From: CALVGQ01 sp964370435
GTDB lineage: Bacteria; Bacillota_I; Bacilli_A; Erysipelotrichales; Erysipelotrichaceae
Assembly (NCBI GenBank): GCA_964370435.1
Contig: CAYJJG010000008.1
Coordinates: 1 to 64,000, forward strand
DNA: 64,000 nt
Direction: 5' to 3'
Both the position numbers and the translations under genes were made by a program. Within the stretch, counting starts at the first letter, position 1. Every line of letters begins with the position of its first letter. The notes under the pieces are model-generated. The model was not told the origin of the DNA. It ran no database searches and worked only from the letters and a program-made list of their open reading frames with translations. This document shows positions 1 to 8,842 of the stretch, piece after piece.

Positions 1-28
1 TGTATACATTCCTCTTTTTGCGTTAGAT

Positions 29-120
29 GTTTTGCTACTCTAAGATTTTTTGCTAGTCTAATACCTTTTTATATCGAAAATAGTGCAGGTTTAAGTTTTG
101 CTACTCTAAGATTTTTTGCT
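29..120. repeat. 26-bp direct repeat in the leading intergenic region
   Basis: An identical 26-base unit (starts gttttgctactc, ends ttttttgct) occurs at 29-54 and 95-120, 66 bases apart, upstream of the first small gene. The unit contains two ttttgct words. Its function is unknown. It could be part of a longer array that begins outside the window. Confidence 0.6.
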
Positions 121-221
121 ATTCATGTTATGCATCAATTTTGCACTTTTCCTTATCGTTTGATATAATATTAATAACAATATAGCTTTACTTTCATAGT
201 ATGTGAGAGGAGGGAGTTTAA

Positions 222-410
222 ATGGATGATAGCACAGTAAATTTTATTATACTAGTTGTAATAGGGTTCTTTATCATTGTTGGTGCCACTAAAGATAATA
301 CAGCGGATAATACTAATAACAAAAGTAATCCTAAAAGAAAAACAAGTAATTTTATATTCCGGGATGATCAAAGCCATGCTGATTATGATGACTATGATGA
401 TTGCGGTTAA
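222..410 (+). CDS. small single-pass membrane protein, unknown function
   Basis: The 62-residue product has one N-terminal hydrophobic segment (about residues 7-23, rich in I, V and F), then a polar Asn/Lys-rich stretch and an acidic Asp/Tyr-rich tail that ends in Cys-Gly. A strong ribosome binding site (gaggaggga) lies about 8 bases before the ATG. It sits 37 bases before the next small gene, so the two may be co-transcribed. I do not recognise a family. Confidence 0.55.
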   Translation: MDDSTVNFIILVVIGFFIIVGATKDNTADNTNNKSNPKRKTSNFIFRDDQSHADYDDYDDCG

Positions 411-447
411 TTTGACATTGTTTCTAATTTTATAATAAGGAGGCTTT

Positions 448-789
448 ATGGAAAAAATACTACAAACTATAACTCGATTGGAAGATCATCTAGGTGGCCA
501 ACCACGTTGGGCATGGTTATCTTTTTTTGACCTAGGCTATGCAACCATTGGATATGGTGTAGAATATAAGAAATTTGAAAAAGAATATAATATGCTTTTG
601 GTACTTTTAGATGATTTTGTTACTCTATATCCAAAAGAAAAAGATAGTGTTATCCTGAATGAAACTATAAAGGCATTTGTAGAGGGTAAGGTGTTTTATG
701 ATTTTAAACGTAATAAAACTCGAATGGTGCTAAAACAGCTTCGAACATTAAAAAATGAATTGAAGATGTTAGATATAAAAATTAAGTAA
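448..789 (+). CDS. hypothetical cytoplasmic protein, 113 aa
   Basis: The gene starts after a good site (ataaggagg) and is followed directly by a hairpin terminator. The product is charged (Lys/Glu-rich), without signal peptide or membrane segment, and looks largely helical; the C-terminal third (KRNKTRMVLKQLRTLKNELK) is strongly basic. I recognise no domain. Being co-directional and close to the preceding small membrane protein, it is probably in the same transcript. Confidence 0.55.
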   Translation: MEKILQTITRLEDHLGGQPRWAWLSFFDLGYATIGYGVEYKKFEKEYNMLLVLLDDFVTLYPKEKDSVILNETIKAFVEGKVFYDFKRNKTRMVLKQLRTLKNELKMLDIKIK

Positions 790-794
790 AACAT

Positions 795-852
795 AACGTA
801 GGAATAAGCCTTCTTCTATAATTGTAATAGAAGTTGTAATTCCTACGTTTTT
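795..852 (+). terminator. intrinsic terminator after the 113-aa gene
   Basis: An 11-bp arm aacgtaggaat (795-805) pairs with attcctacgtt (839-849), with an inner cttctat/atagaag stem, followed by a short T run. Confidence 0.7.
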
Positions 853-962
853 AATAGTGTTGTTAGGGTTTTATATAATTACTATTAATTCTTTATAATT
901 CACTGTATTTATAATTGATTAAAGTGGTATAATCATTATAAAAATAAGGATAGGAGTTATTG

Positions 963-2270
963 ATGAAAAAGATATTAAATAGTATATTAGCTAGTTTATT
1001 AGCACTACTAATTTTACCCATAGGTTCAGTTCAAGCTGAAGAGCTTACATTATATAGTGATTATTATTTATTAATAGATCGTGATAACGGACAAGTTATC
1101 TTGGAGAATGGCAGTGATGATCAAATTTATCCTGCTTCTATGACGAAGATTATGACTTTGTTGGTGGGTTTAGAAAACATTGAGGATACTTCAATTACTG
1201 TAGTCTTAGATGATGCTATTTTTGATGGGTTGTATGAAGCTAATGCATCGATGGCTGGTTTTTATTTAGATGAGCGAGTATCTTTAGAAGATTGTTTATA
1301 TGGATTATTTCTTCCTTCTGGTGCTGAAACTACTAGAGCAATTGCTCACTATGTTGCAGGTAGTGAAGAAGGATTCGTAGAACTAATGAATAACAAGGCA
1401 AAAGAGTTAGGGATGACTAATACTAACTTTGTAAATACTACTGGTCTACATGATATCAGTCATTATACAACTTTAAATGATTTAGCTGTGCTTTTAGAAT
1501 ATGCCTTAAAAAACGAACAGTTTAAGGAGATATTTTCTACTAGGCAGTATACTGCTACAAGTGGTTCTATGCATCAGTATCCTATGACGTGGCAAAGTAA
1601 TATGTTTGCAGGTATTGAGCGTATAGGGTGGCAAGATTTAGATGAAAGCACCATTATTGGCGGTAAAACAGGCTATACCATTCCTGCTGGACTTTGTTTA
1701 GCTTCAGTTGCTAGCTATGAAGGAAGAGACTATATGTTGATTACTTCTTATGCTCCTACTACTGGAGGTAGTTATCATGTTATTGATGCAGTTAATGTGT
1801 ATAGTGAGATATACTATCAATATAGCAAACATGATTTGTTGACTACTGAGGATGTATTATCAGAAATAGATTTGCGATTTAAGTTGTTTGATGAATCGGT
1901 GAGTGCTTATCCTGAAGAAGAAGTTTCACTGACTTTACCAAATTATATTGATGTTGCTGCAATCGAGGTTAGTACTGAGGTAGTGGATAGTATTGATGCC
2001 CCTATTGTTAAGAATCAAGTATTAGGGACTGCAACATTAAGTTATGAAAATGAGGTGCTTTATACGTTTAATGTTGTAGCTAACGAGGACATTGAACGCT
2101 CAGATATAGTTTATTATAGTTATGTTACTTGGATGTGGATGATGGACAATTTAATTTGGACAGGAGTAATTGTATTCATCATAGGATTTATCTTGTGGAG
2201 ACTTTATGTACTTCGCTATGATTTGCGCCGTTCTAATAAAAGAACTAAACGCAGAAGAAGAGTTCATTAA
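963..2270 (+). CDS. serine-type D-Ala-D-Ala carboxypeptidase (DacA/DacF family, PBP5-like)
   Basis: The product trims the terminal D-Ala of peptidoglycan stem peptides outside the cell. Residues 1-25 form a signal peptide. The active-site SxxK is S59-M-T-K62 in YPASMTKIM, and the KTG motif appears in IIGGKTGYT. The middle motif reads PSGAET, so the Asn of the usual SGN is replaced by Ala. A C-terminal hydrophobic helix (around residues 397-420) followed by a run of Arg/Lys anchors the protein in the membrane. ATG 963 is preferred over the TTG at 960 because taggag lies 6 bases upstream of it. It is a single-gene unit by spacing. The family call is sound; the exact paralogue is not resolved. 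Confidence 0.9.
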   Translation: MKKILNSILASLLALLILPIGSVQAEELTLYSDYYLLIDRDNGQVILENGSDDQIYPASMTKIMTLLVGLENIEDTSITVVLDDAIFDGLYEANASMAGFYLDERVSLEDCLYGLFLPSGAETTRAIAHYVAGSEEGFVELMNNKAKELGMTNTNFVNTTGLHDISHYTTLNDLAVLLEYALKNEQFKEIFSTRQYTATSGSMHQYPMTWQSNMFAGIERIGWQDLDESTIIGGKTGYTIPAGLCLASVASYEGRDYMLITSYAPTTGGSYHVIDAVNVYSEIYYQYSKHDLLTTEDVLSEIDLRFKLFDESVSAYPEEEVSLTLPNYIDVAAIEVSTEVVDSIDAPIVKNQVLGTATLSYENEVLYTFNVVANEDIERSDIVYYSYVTWMWMMDNLIWTGVIVFIIGFILWRLYVLRYDLRRSNKRTKRRRRVH

Positions 2271-2330
2271 TTTTACTTGTATTTTAAAATAAGTGGGTTA
2301 TAATTAAAACTTGTGTAAAGGTGGTATTTT

Positions 2331-4154
2331 ATGTCATATCAAAAAATTATTAATATAGCAGTTATCGCGCATGTCGATGCTGGTAAATCTACTCTTGTGG
2401 ATGCATTCTTATCTCAAAGTCATGTGTTCAGAGAAAACGAAGAAGTGGTCGATTGTGTAATGGATAGTAACGATCTTGAAAGAGAACGTGGTATTACTAT
2501 TTATTCTAAAAATTGTTCCATCAACTATCAAGATTATAAAATCAATATTGTCGATACTCCAGGACATGCTGATTTTTCTAGTGAAGTAGAACGTATTATT
2601 CGTACAGTAGATACAGTAATTTTATTGGTAGATTCTAGTGAAGGTCCAATGCCACAAACGCGATTTGTGTTACAAAAAAGTTTAGAAAATAAATTAAGAC
2701 CTATTTTATTAATCAATAAGATTGATAAAAAAGATTCACGTGTTAATGAGGTAATTGATTTAGTATACGATTTATTCTTAGATTTAAATGCTACTGATGA
2801 ACAATTAGACTTCCCTATTTTATATGGTATAGCTCGTGAGGGTATTGTTAGAAAAAATATGGAAGATACTAATCAAGATATCGCTCCATTATTCGATACT
2901 ATATTAAATCATGTAGAAGCTTATCCAGACTCAAGTGAAGAGCCTTTATCAATGCAAGTATCAGCATTAGCATACGATGATTATATTGGTCGTCTTGGTA
3001 TTGGTCGTGTTTTTAGTGGAGTAGTTAAAGAAGGATCAACTATTACGGTATGTAATGAAGATGGTAAGAAACAAAATTGTAAAGTTAATCAAGTGTTTGT
3101 ATATAAAGGCTTAAGTAGAATTGCGGTTAAAGAAGCACAATGTGGTGAAATTGTCATGATTGCCGGTATTAGTGATATTGGTATTGGTGATACTTTATGT
3201 AATTTAAATGATCCAAAACCACTACCATCAATAAAAATTGAAGAACCTACTTTATCGATGTATTTCATGGTAAACTCTAGTCCTTTTGCAGGAAGAGTAG
3301 GTAAGTATGTAACTTCTCGTAATATTCGTGAGCGTTTAGAAAAAGAACTTGAAGTTAATGTAGGATTAAAAGTAGAAGACACTGATAGTACTGATAGTTT
3401 CAAAGTATCAGGGCGTGGAGAACTTCATTTATCAATCTTATTAGAAAATATGCGTCGTGAAGGCTATGAAATAGCTGTAAGTAAGCCTGAAGTAATTTTC
3501 CATCGTGAAGCTGGACAACTTATGGAACCAGTTGAAGAAGTAGTGTGTAGTGTTCCAAATGAATATTCAGGTAGCGTGATTTCTAAATTAAATTTAAGAA
3601 AAGGAATCATGGTAAATATTACCGATGAAGGAAGCTACACTAAAATAGAATATCAAGTACCAACACGTGGGCTATTAGGATATCGTTCAGAATTCATTAA
3701 TGATACTCGTGGTGAAGGAACGATAGTGCGTCGTTTAATTGGTTATGAGCCATTTAAAGGTGAAATTACTCAACGTGCTAATGGTGCTTTAATATCAACT
3801 GAAAAAGGGGTTGCGATGACGTATGCATTATGGAATATCCAAGAGCGTGGTCAATTGTTTATTGCTCCTCAAACAGAAGTTTATGAAGGTATGATTATTG
3901 GTATGAGTGCTAGAAATCTTGATATGGATGTAAATCCAATTAAAAATAAGAAGCTAACGGCAATTCGCTCTACAGGTGCTGATGAAGCGATGAAATTAAT
4001 ACCTGCAAAAATTATGACATTGGAAGAAGCGTTAGAGTTTATTAATGATGATGAGTTAGTTGAAATAACACCTACAGATATTCGTCTGCGTAAACGCTAT
4101 TTAACACCAATTGAAAGAAAACATGCAGCAAGAGCTAAAACAATGATGGAATAA
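2331..4154 (+). CDS. typA: ribosome-associated GTPase TypA/BipA
   Basis: This is a translational GTPase of the EF-G-like superfamily that binds ribosomes and supports growth under cold and other stress. G1 is AHVDAGKST (residues 13-21), the switch II region contains VDTPGHADF and the base-specificity motif is NKIDKKD. The C-terminal half carries the TypA-type EF-G domain V-like fold and the conserved region PTRGLLGYRSEF. At 607 residues the length is normal for the family. The start follows aaggtgg. It stands alone and ends at a hairpin terminator. Confidence 0.95.
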   Translation: MSYQKIINIAVIAHVDAGKSTLVDAFLSQSHVFRENEEVVDCVMDSNDLERERGITIYSKNCSINYQDYKINIVDTPGHADFSSEVERIIRTVDTVILLVDSSEGPMPQTRFVLQKSLENKLRPILLINKIDKKDSRVNEVIDLVYDLFLDLNATDEQLDFPILYGIAREGIVRKNMEDTNQDIAPLFDTILNHVEAYPDSSEEPLSMQVSALAYDDYIGRLGIGRVFSGVVKEGSTITVCNEDGKKQNCKVNQVFVYKGLSRIAVKEAQCGEIVMIAGISDIGIGDTLCNLNDPKPLPSIKIEEPTLSMYFMVNSSPFAGRVGKYVTSRNIRERLEKELEVNVGLKVEDTDSTDSFKVSGRGELHLSILLENMRREGYEIAVSKPEVIFHREAGQLMEPVEEVVCSVPNEYSGSVISKLNLRKGIMVNITDEGSYTKIEYQVPTRGLLGYRSEFINDTRGEGTIVRRLIGYEPFKGEITQRANGALISTEKGVAMTYALWNIQERGQLFIAPQTEVYEGMIIGMSARNLDMDVNPIKNKKLTAIRSTGADEAMKLIPAKIMTLEEALEFINDDELVEITPTDIRLRKRYLTPIERKHAARAKTMME

Positions 4155-4163
4155 ACAATTTAA

Positions 4164-4206
4164 ATAACTGTAATACATGTTGATCGTGTAATACAGTTAT
4201 TTTTTA
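4164..4206 (+). terminator. intrinsic terminator of typA
   Basis: Stem ataactgta (4164-4172) with tacagttat (4192-4200), then six T. Confidence 0.8.
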
Positions 4207-4215
4207 ATTGGCTTA

Positions 4216-4246
4216 TATAAAAAAACTGCTTATAGTAAGCAGTTTA
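4216..4246 (-). terminator. intrinsic terminator of the aminotransferase gene
   Basis: Stem aaactgctta (4223-4232) with taagcagttt (4236-4245); read on the minus strand it is followed by a T tract. The stem overlaps the stop codon of the gene it ends. Confidence 0.75.
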
Positions 4247-5479
4247 TAGGCAACTAGTATAAATTTGTTTTATTTTAGGGGCTAGGCCTTTTATTTTTTC
4301 AATACTGAGTGAACATAAAGCGATACGGATTCCTTTATAAACTTTAACCGTATAAATATGTTCCTTAATGAGCGCTTGGTGAAAACGTTCTAATAAATCG
4401 TCATCTTCTACTTTAAGCGTAATAAAGAAACCTTCTTTAAATGGATAATAAACTAAATCACAAGCATTAGCTTCATTTAAAAACAAAGAGCTTCTAGCAA
4501 TCATTAAATCAATGTAGCTCTGTTTTTCGTCCATGAAGGCTTGAACGTTTTCGGTAGTTAGCCAAGTAAAATTATCCATCGCAGCATTAGTAATGTTACT
4601 CCATAAGGCTCTAGCTGTTTTTTCAAATACTATTTCTACTTCACGAACTTTTTGTTGATTACTGCCTAACATTACAGCAGCACCACAGCGAAGACCATAG
4701 GAAGTACATGTTTTAGAGATACTGAAGGCGATAATGACTAATAAATTATCAGCTATATTTTCAAAGTAGCGAAGATAATCACGGGTATGTTTATTATCGA
4801 AGCCATAATCAATATAAGCAATATCATTAAGTAATACACAAGGCACTTTTAATGAACATTCATTTAAAAATTCGACAACCTCTAACCACTCTTCATTAGA
4901 CATGGAATAGCCAGTAGGATTATGACAAGGATCATTGATCACAACTAAGAGTTTATCTTGTGTTTTAATTACCTCAAGACAAGCTGCTTTAAAGCTATCA
5001 ATATTAAACTTATCTCCATCAAACATGGCATAAGTTAACATTTTAAGATTATTTTGTGATGCCATAAGTTTATAAGAGCCCCATGCGATATCAGGCATAA
5101 CTACTGTTTGCCCTTGTTCAAGGATGTTGATGAGTGTAGAACTTACTGCACCACTTCCACCAGGAGTTGCAATACAGGCTTTGTGAAGATTTAGTTTTCT
5201 TCCCTTTAATACCCAAGATATTACTTGTTTACGATAATCTTCATTACCACTAAAACTTGAAGCATAGGCAGCTTTAGTAGTATGGGGTAAAGCATCGAAA
5301 TGATCAAATACACTTTTATAAGCTACAAGCTGTCCTTCTTCGTTATATAAAGAGCCAATAGTAGCATTGATGACTTTATCAGTGCCGTTCTTTAATTCAT
5401 CTTCTTTTGCTAGTGCAACAACCTTAAATACTTGATCTTCAATAGGTGTTAAATTAGCACTTAATCTAGTAAATGACAT
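4244..5479 (-). CDS. PLP-dependent aminotransferase, class I/II
   Basis: The product is a fold-type I aminotransferase acting on amino acids in the cytoplasm. The PLP lysine lies in AFSISKTCTSYGLRCG, a Ser-x-Ser-Lys context as in aspartate/aromatic aminotransferases; the cofactor pocket region NDPCHNPTGYS matches the NPTG signature. At 411 residues it has the full family length. The start has an aaggagg site. It is transcribed opposite to typA, and the two terminators lie back to back. Aromatic or aspartate specificity cannot be chosen from the sequence alone. Confidence 0.85.
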   Translation of the reverse strand: MSFTRLSANLTPIEDQVFKVVALAKEDELKNGTDKVINATIGSLYNEEGQLVAYKSVFDHFDALPHTTKAAYASSFSGNEDYRKQVISWVLKGRKLNLHKACIATPGGSGAVSSTLINILEQGQTVVMPDIAWGSYKLMASQNNLKMLTYAMFDGDKFNIDSFKAACLEVIKTQDKLLVVINDPCHNPTGYSMSNEEWLEVVEFLNECSLKVPCVLLNDIAYIDYGFDNKHTRDYLRYFENIADNLLVIIAFSISKTCTSYGLRCGAAVMLGSNQQKVREVEIVFEKTARALWSNITNAAMDNFTWLTTENVQAFMDEKQSYIDLMIARSSLFLNEANACDLVYYPFKEGFFITLKVEDDDLLERFHQALIKEHIYTVKVYKGIRIALCSLSIEKIKGLAPKIKQIYTSCL

Positions 5480-5638
5480 GGAATACCTCCTTTTTCTTAA
5501 ATATTATTATAGAAGAAATAATAAAAGAAATAAAGTGTGATTTTATGTAAAAATAAATTATTATTTTAATTAATTTAAAGCTAGTAATAGTAATTCATTT
5601 TAATAAGCGTTATAATACTTTAGTCAGGAGTGAATTTT

Positions 5639-5992
5639 ATGAATAACGTCTTTAGAAAATATGTTGTGCCTTTATTAGTGCTTATCCTTGGTGGATTTAT
5701 AATACGCCTACAATATGATTTATTAGCTGCTTCAATAGCTAATCCTCTAGTAATTATTACGCAAGCTTTAATAATGTTTGGTTTTGGGATTTCTATTAGT
5801 ACTTCAAAAAGAAGAAGAAACGAAAGTTGGCTAAAGAAAATCATCATTTCTTTTTTCCTAATGTTTTTTATTTTTTGGGATTTAGGATATATTGTTTTAC
5901 CACAACTTAAAGCATTTTTTAATTTTCTAGGTTTTAGTGGTTTCGTGGTTCATTGTTTTTATGTATATTTAGGAGCTTCTTTTTTTGATTAA
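5639..5992 (+). CDS. small polytopic membrane protein, unknown function
   Basis: The ATG at 5639 has an aggag site 8 bases upstream and is preferred to the in-frame GTG at 5630. The roughly 117-residue product has about four hydrophobic segments separated by short loops and a basic Lys/Arg stretch (STSKRRRNESWLKK) in the middle. No family is recognised. It is followed closely by the CapA-like lipoprotein gene, on the same strand. Confidence 0.6.
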   Translation: MNNVFRKYVVPLLVLILGGFIIRLQYDLLAASIANPLVIITQALIMFGFGISISTSKRRRNESWLKKIIISFFLMFFIFWDLGYIVLPQLKAFFNFLGFSGFVVHCFYVYLGASFFD

Positions 5993-6043
5993 GTAGTATG
6001 ATTTTATTGAAAAGAGATAAACTTTATAGTGAGAGGTAACAAG

Positions 6044-7147
6044 ATGAAAAACTATTTTATTGCAGTGGGTTGTTTAATGTTATTGTGTAGTGGATGTAGT
6101 CAAAATGATAACTATACGATAGTAAAGAGTGATGTAGTAGAAAGGGTTATAGAAACTCAGTCCTTGTCACTATTTATGGTAGGAGACGCATTACTTCATG
6201 GTGCAGTATATCATCAAGCTCAAACAAGTGATGGCAGCTATAACTTTGACGCCATGATGAAGCCATTAGAAGCGATTAGTGCTAACTATGATTTGAATTT
6301 CTATAATCAAGAAACAATCTTAGCAGGAGTAGAGTTGGGATTATCGACTTATCCGCGCTTTAATTCGCCTCAAGAGTTTGGAGATACGATGGTGAAGTAT
6401 GGTTTTAATTTGGTATCTTTAGCTAACAATCATACTTTAGATAAAAATGAAGAAGGGGTTTTACTCTCCTATGAATATTGGCAAAATTATCCTGAAGTGA
6501 TGACGTCGGGCTCTTATGTATCTTGGGAGCACCGTGATCAAGTAGATATTAGAGAGATGAATGGTATAAGTTATACTTTATTGTCTTATACTTATGGTAC
6601 TAATGGATTATTAGCGCCAAGTGGTAAAGAGTATTTAGCAAATACGTATACGAAAGAAATGATGCAAGAAGATATCGAAAAAGTACGTGATCAAGTGGAT
6701 CTACTACTTGTTTCTATGCATTGGGGTAGTGAATATACGCATAGTCCTACAAATGAACAGGTAGAACTTGCACAGTTTCTATCAGATTTAGAGGTTGATG
6801 TAATTATCGGGCATCATCCCCATGTAATACAACCAGTTACTTGGATAGAGGATACTTTAATTTATTATTCTTTAGGTAATCTAATATCAGCTCAAGATAC
6901 CTTAGCTCGTACAATTGGATTAATGGGTGCGGTAACTATTGAAAAAACCACCTCTAAAGGTGGCGAAGTAATACGAATTAAAGAGCCTAAGGCGGATTTA
7001 ATTTATACTTACTATGAAAGTGGATATCAAAATATTCAACTTAAAACGTTTGATGAACTTGATGCTTCATATCAAAGTATATATGATCAATATACCAACA
7101 TCATAAAAGAGTATGATTCCTCTATTCTCATAGGTGGGATAAAGTAA
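6044..7147 (+). CDS. CapA-family lipoprotein, metallophosphatase-like
   Basis: CapA-family proteins have a calcineurin-like metallophosphoesterase fold, are linked to poly-gamma-glutamate synthesis and are usually exported. The N-terminus is a lipoprotein signal with C18 as the likely lipidated residue (LLCSGC). Metal-site motifs are visible in order: MVGDALLHG, LANNHTLD, SMHWGSEY and IGHHPHVIQ. The ATG at 6044 follows gagagg and is preferred to the upstream in-frame GTG at 6029. No capB or capC homologue is nearby, so a role in polymer synthesis is unproven. The gene ends at a terminator facing folT. Confidence 0.85.
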   Translation: MKNYFIAVGCLMLLCSGCSQNDNYTIVKSDVVERVIETQSLSLFMVGDALLHGAVYHQAQTSDGSYNFDAMMKPLEAISANYDLNFYNQETILAGVELGLSTYPRFNSPQEFGDTMVKYGFNLVSLANNHTLDKNEEGVLLSYEYWQNYPEVMTSGSYVSWEHRDQVDIREMNGISYTLLSYTYGTNGLLAPSGKEYLANTYTKEMMQEDIEKVRDQVDLLLVSMHWGSEYTHSPTNEQVELAQFLSDLEVDVIIGHHPHVIQPVTWIEDTLIYYSLGNLISAQDTLARTIGLMGAVTIEKTTSKGGEVIRIKEPKADLIYTYYESGYQNIQLKTFDELDASYQSIYDQYTNIIKEYDSSILIGGIK

Positions 7148-7149
7148 TA

Positions 7150-7725
7150 TTAGAAGAAGGATATTTTAGCTGAGGTTGTATATCCTTTTTTATATAGATA
7201 AGGATTTATAGTTTTGAACACAAAATAAAGTAGCACTACTTCTAAAGGTAATAAAATTAAGTTTTTAGTAATGCTTAAAGAGAAATAGAAGTAAAATCCT
7301 TTTGAAAAAAGCATGGAAGTCCATAATGATCCTAGTACTGCATTGATGAATATATTTACTAGTAGTTTGGATAAGAATAATTTAAAGAGTGTTATTTTTT
7401 GTCTATATAAAAATAAAGCATAGATTAGTGATCCAAGCATGGCAGATACAGTATATCCAAAGAAATAAGCTCCTTGAGGATGCAGTATAAAACCTAAGGT
7501 ATCAGCAATAAAAGCGCAACTTAAGGCCATGATAGGTCCTGCAATCGCTGAATATAAGGATACTATAAAGAAAGTACCATAAATTCTTAAATTTTCTGCA
7601 ACTGGAATATAGAAACTAGCAATCGCTATTTGTAGAGCGATAAGCAGTGCACAAAGGGAAAGCATACGAATATTTTTAGTGTTGCTTATGGCGCTTTTCC
7701 AATAACTTTGTTTAAATAATGACAT
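7150..7725 (-). CDS. folT: folate ECF transporter S component FolT
   Basis: This is the substrate-binding membrane subunit of an energy-coupling factor transporter for folates. The 191-residue product has about six membrane segments. It carries the N-terminal region ALLIALQIAIASFYIPV, which engages the T component in S proteins, and the FFGYTVSAMLGSLIYALFLY stretch typical of FolT. The start at 7725 is set by aggaggt on the minus strand. A tetrahydrofolate riboswitch sits directly upstream, which independently supports folate specificity. The shared ECF ATPases and T subunit are not in this window, as expected for group II ECF systems. Confidence 0.88.
   Translation of the reverse strand: MSLFKQSYWKSAISNTKNIRMLSLCALLIALQIAIASFYIPVAENLRIYGTFFIVSLYSAIAGPIMALSCAFIADTLGFILHPQGAYFFGYTVSAMLGSLIYALFLYRQKITLFKLFLSKLLVNIFINAVLGSLWTSMLFSKGFYFYFSLSITKNLILLPLEVVLLYFVFKTINPYLYKKGYTTSAKISFF
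7157..7191 (+). terminator. intrinsic terminator of the capA-like gene
   Basis: Stem aaggatat (7157-7164) with atatcctt (7180-7187), followed by T6. It lies within the 3' end of the convergent folT gene. Confidence 0.65.
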
Positions 7726-7750
7726 ATAAAAACCTCCTTTTCCACAATAC

Positions 7751-7775
7751 AAAAAAGAAGGTTTATTTCTTTTTA
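7751..7775 (-). terminator. expression-platform hairpin of the folT leader
   Basis: On the minus strand aaaaagaa pairs with ttcttttt around ataaacc, directly after the riboswitch aptamer and before the folT ribosome site. It fits a folate-dependent terminator. Confidence 0.5.
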
Positions 7776-7779
7776 TGCA

Positions 7780-7876
7780 GTGGGATGCGAATACTATACC
7801 GCAAGAATACTTCTTTTCGTCTAAGGTACAACTCCCCGTTACCCTAGCACTTAACGCATATTATTCTACTCTGTCT
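7780..7876 (-). ncRNA. tetrahydrofolate (THF) riboswitch
   Basis: Read on the minus strand, the leader contains the hallmarks of the THF aptamer in order: agagtag, atgcgttaagtgc, ggggagttgt, gacgaaaagaag and, at the 3' end, gcggtatagtattcgcatccc. It lies immediately upstream of folT, the classical target of this class. Binding of reduced folate would switch off folT expression. The assignment is by motif recall; a covariance-model search would settle it. Confidence 0.85.
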
Positions 7877-7914
7877 ATTTCATAATACATAATTTAATGC
7901 TTACTTACAAGAAT

Positions 7915-8700
7915 TTAATTTAGCTCGTTGTTTAAAATTTTAGTTACAGCATAGGCCACACCCTCTTTGTGGTGGTCTAGTGTGATAAAGTGGGCATAGT
8001 GTTTTACATGTTTTTTTGCATTATCCATCACAATATTAAAGCCCCCTAGTTTAAACATACTGATATCATTATCATTATCTCCAAATAGTGCACAATTTTT
8101 AATGTTGATGTTGTGATGTTTACAGTAGCTGCTTACAGCATCACCTTTATTAGCTTGAAGGTGATTAAATTCGAATTGTCTATTGGTATATACTGTAAAA
8201 TTTATGGCTAAGGATTCAACCTCTTTTTTAACTTCTTCAATTACAGTATTTTCATTAAATGCTCCAATGTATTTATAGATGGTCTTATCTATTAAAGTAT
8301 CAATATCAACATATTCATCATAGGCTACTTTTTGATTATCTTGTATAGTGTAAATTAATTCCTCAATTACAGTTTTACTAGAATATACATGATCCAGTGT
8401 TTTAAGCATGACTAATAAATCGTATTTCTTCATTATTTTATCTAGTTTTATTCTAGTATCTACAGCAAGAGGAAAAGAGATCAGCTTTTTACTATAACCA
8501 CCATTAAAGCCAATAGTTTGTACTCTAGGATCGATTAAAGAGGCTATGTAGTTTACAAAACCAATAGGTCTTCCACTAACTAATACTACATTGATATTAG
8601 CATCTATAGCTTTTCTTAAGGTTAGCTTATTTTCTTGTGAAAGCGTGGTTTCTTTATTTAATAGTGTACCATCTAAATCAATGAACAGGGTATTTATCAT
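7915..8700 (-). CDS. HAD-superfamily phosphatase, Cof type
   Basis: The product is a cytoplasmic haloacid-dehalogenase-type phosphatase of the Cof/YidA subfamily (C2 cap), acting on small phosphorylated metabolites. Motif I is FIDLDGTLLN (nucleophile Asp), motif II VSGRP, motif III the Lys of NKGDAV, and motif IV FGDNDNDISMF. Length 261 is normal. The start follows aggaggaat. It is a single gene divergent from the U32 operon. The substrate is unknown. Confidence 0.88.
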   Translation of the reverse strand: MINTLFIDLDGTLLNKETTLSQENKLTLRKAIDANINVVLVSGRPIGFVNYIASLIDPRVQTIGFNGGYSKKLISFPLAVDTRIKLDKIMKKYDLLVMLKTLDHVYSSKTVIEELIYTIQDNQKVAYDEYVDIDTLIDKTIYKYIGAFNENTVIEEVKKEVESLAINFTVYTNRQFEFNHLQANKGDAVSSYCKHHNINIKNCALFGDNDNDISMFKLGGFNIVMDNAKKHVKHYAHFITLDHHKEGVAYAVTKILNNELN

Positions 8701-8842
8701 AATTCCTCCTAAATAGTGGTGCTTTACTTTTTTTATATTATAACAAATAATTAGTAATTAATGAATTATAAGAAATCCAAATAAATTCAGTAGTAGTTTT
8801 TATTAAAATAAGGTAAACTAGTACTAGTAAGAAGGAGTAACT

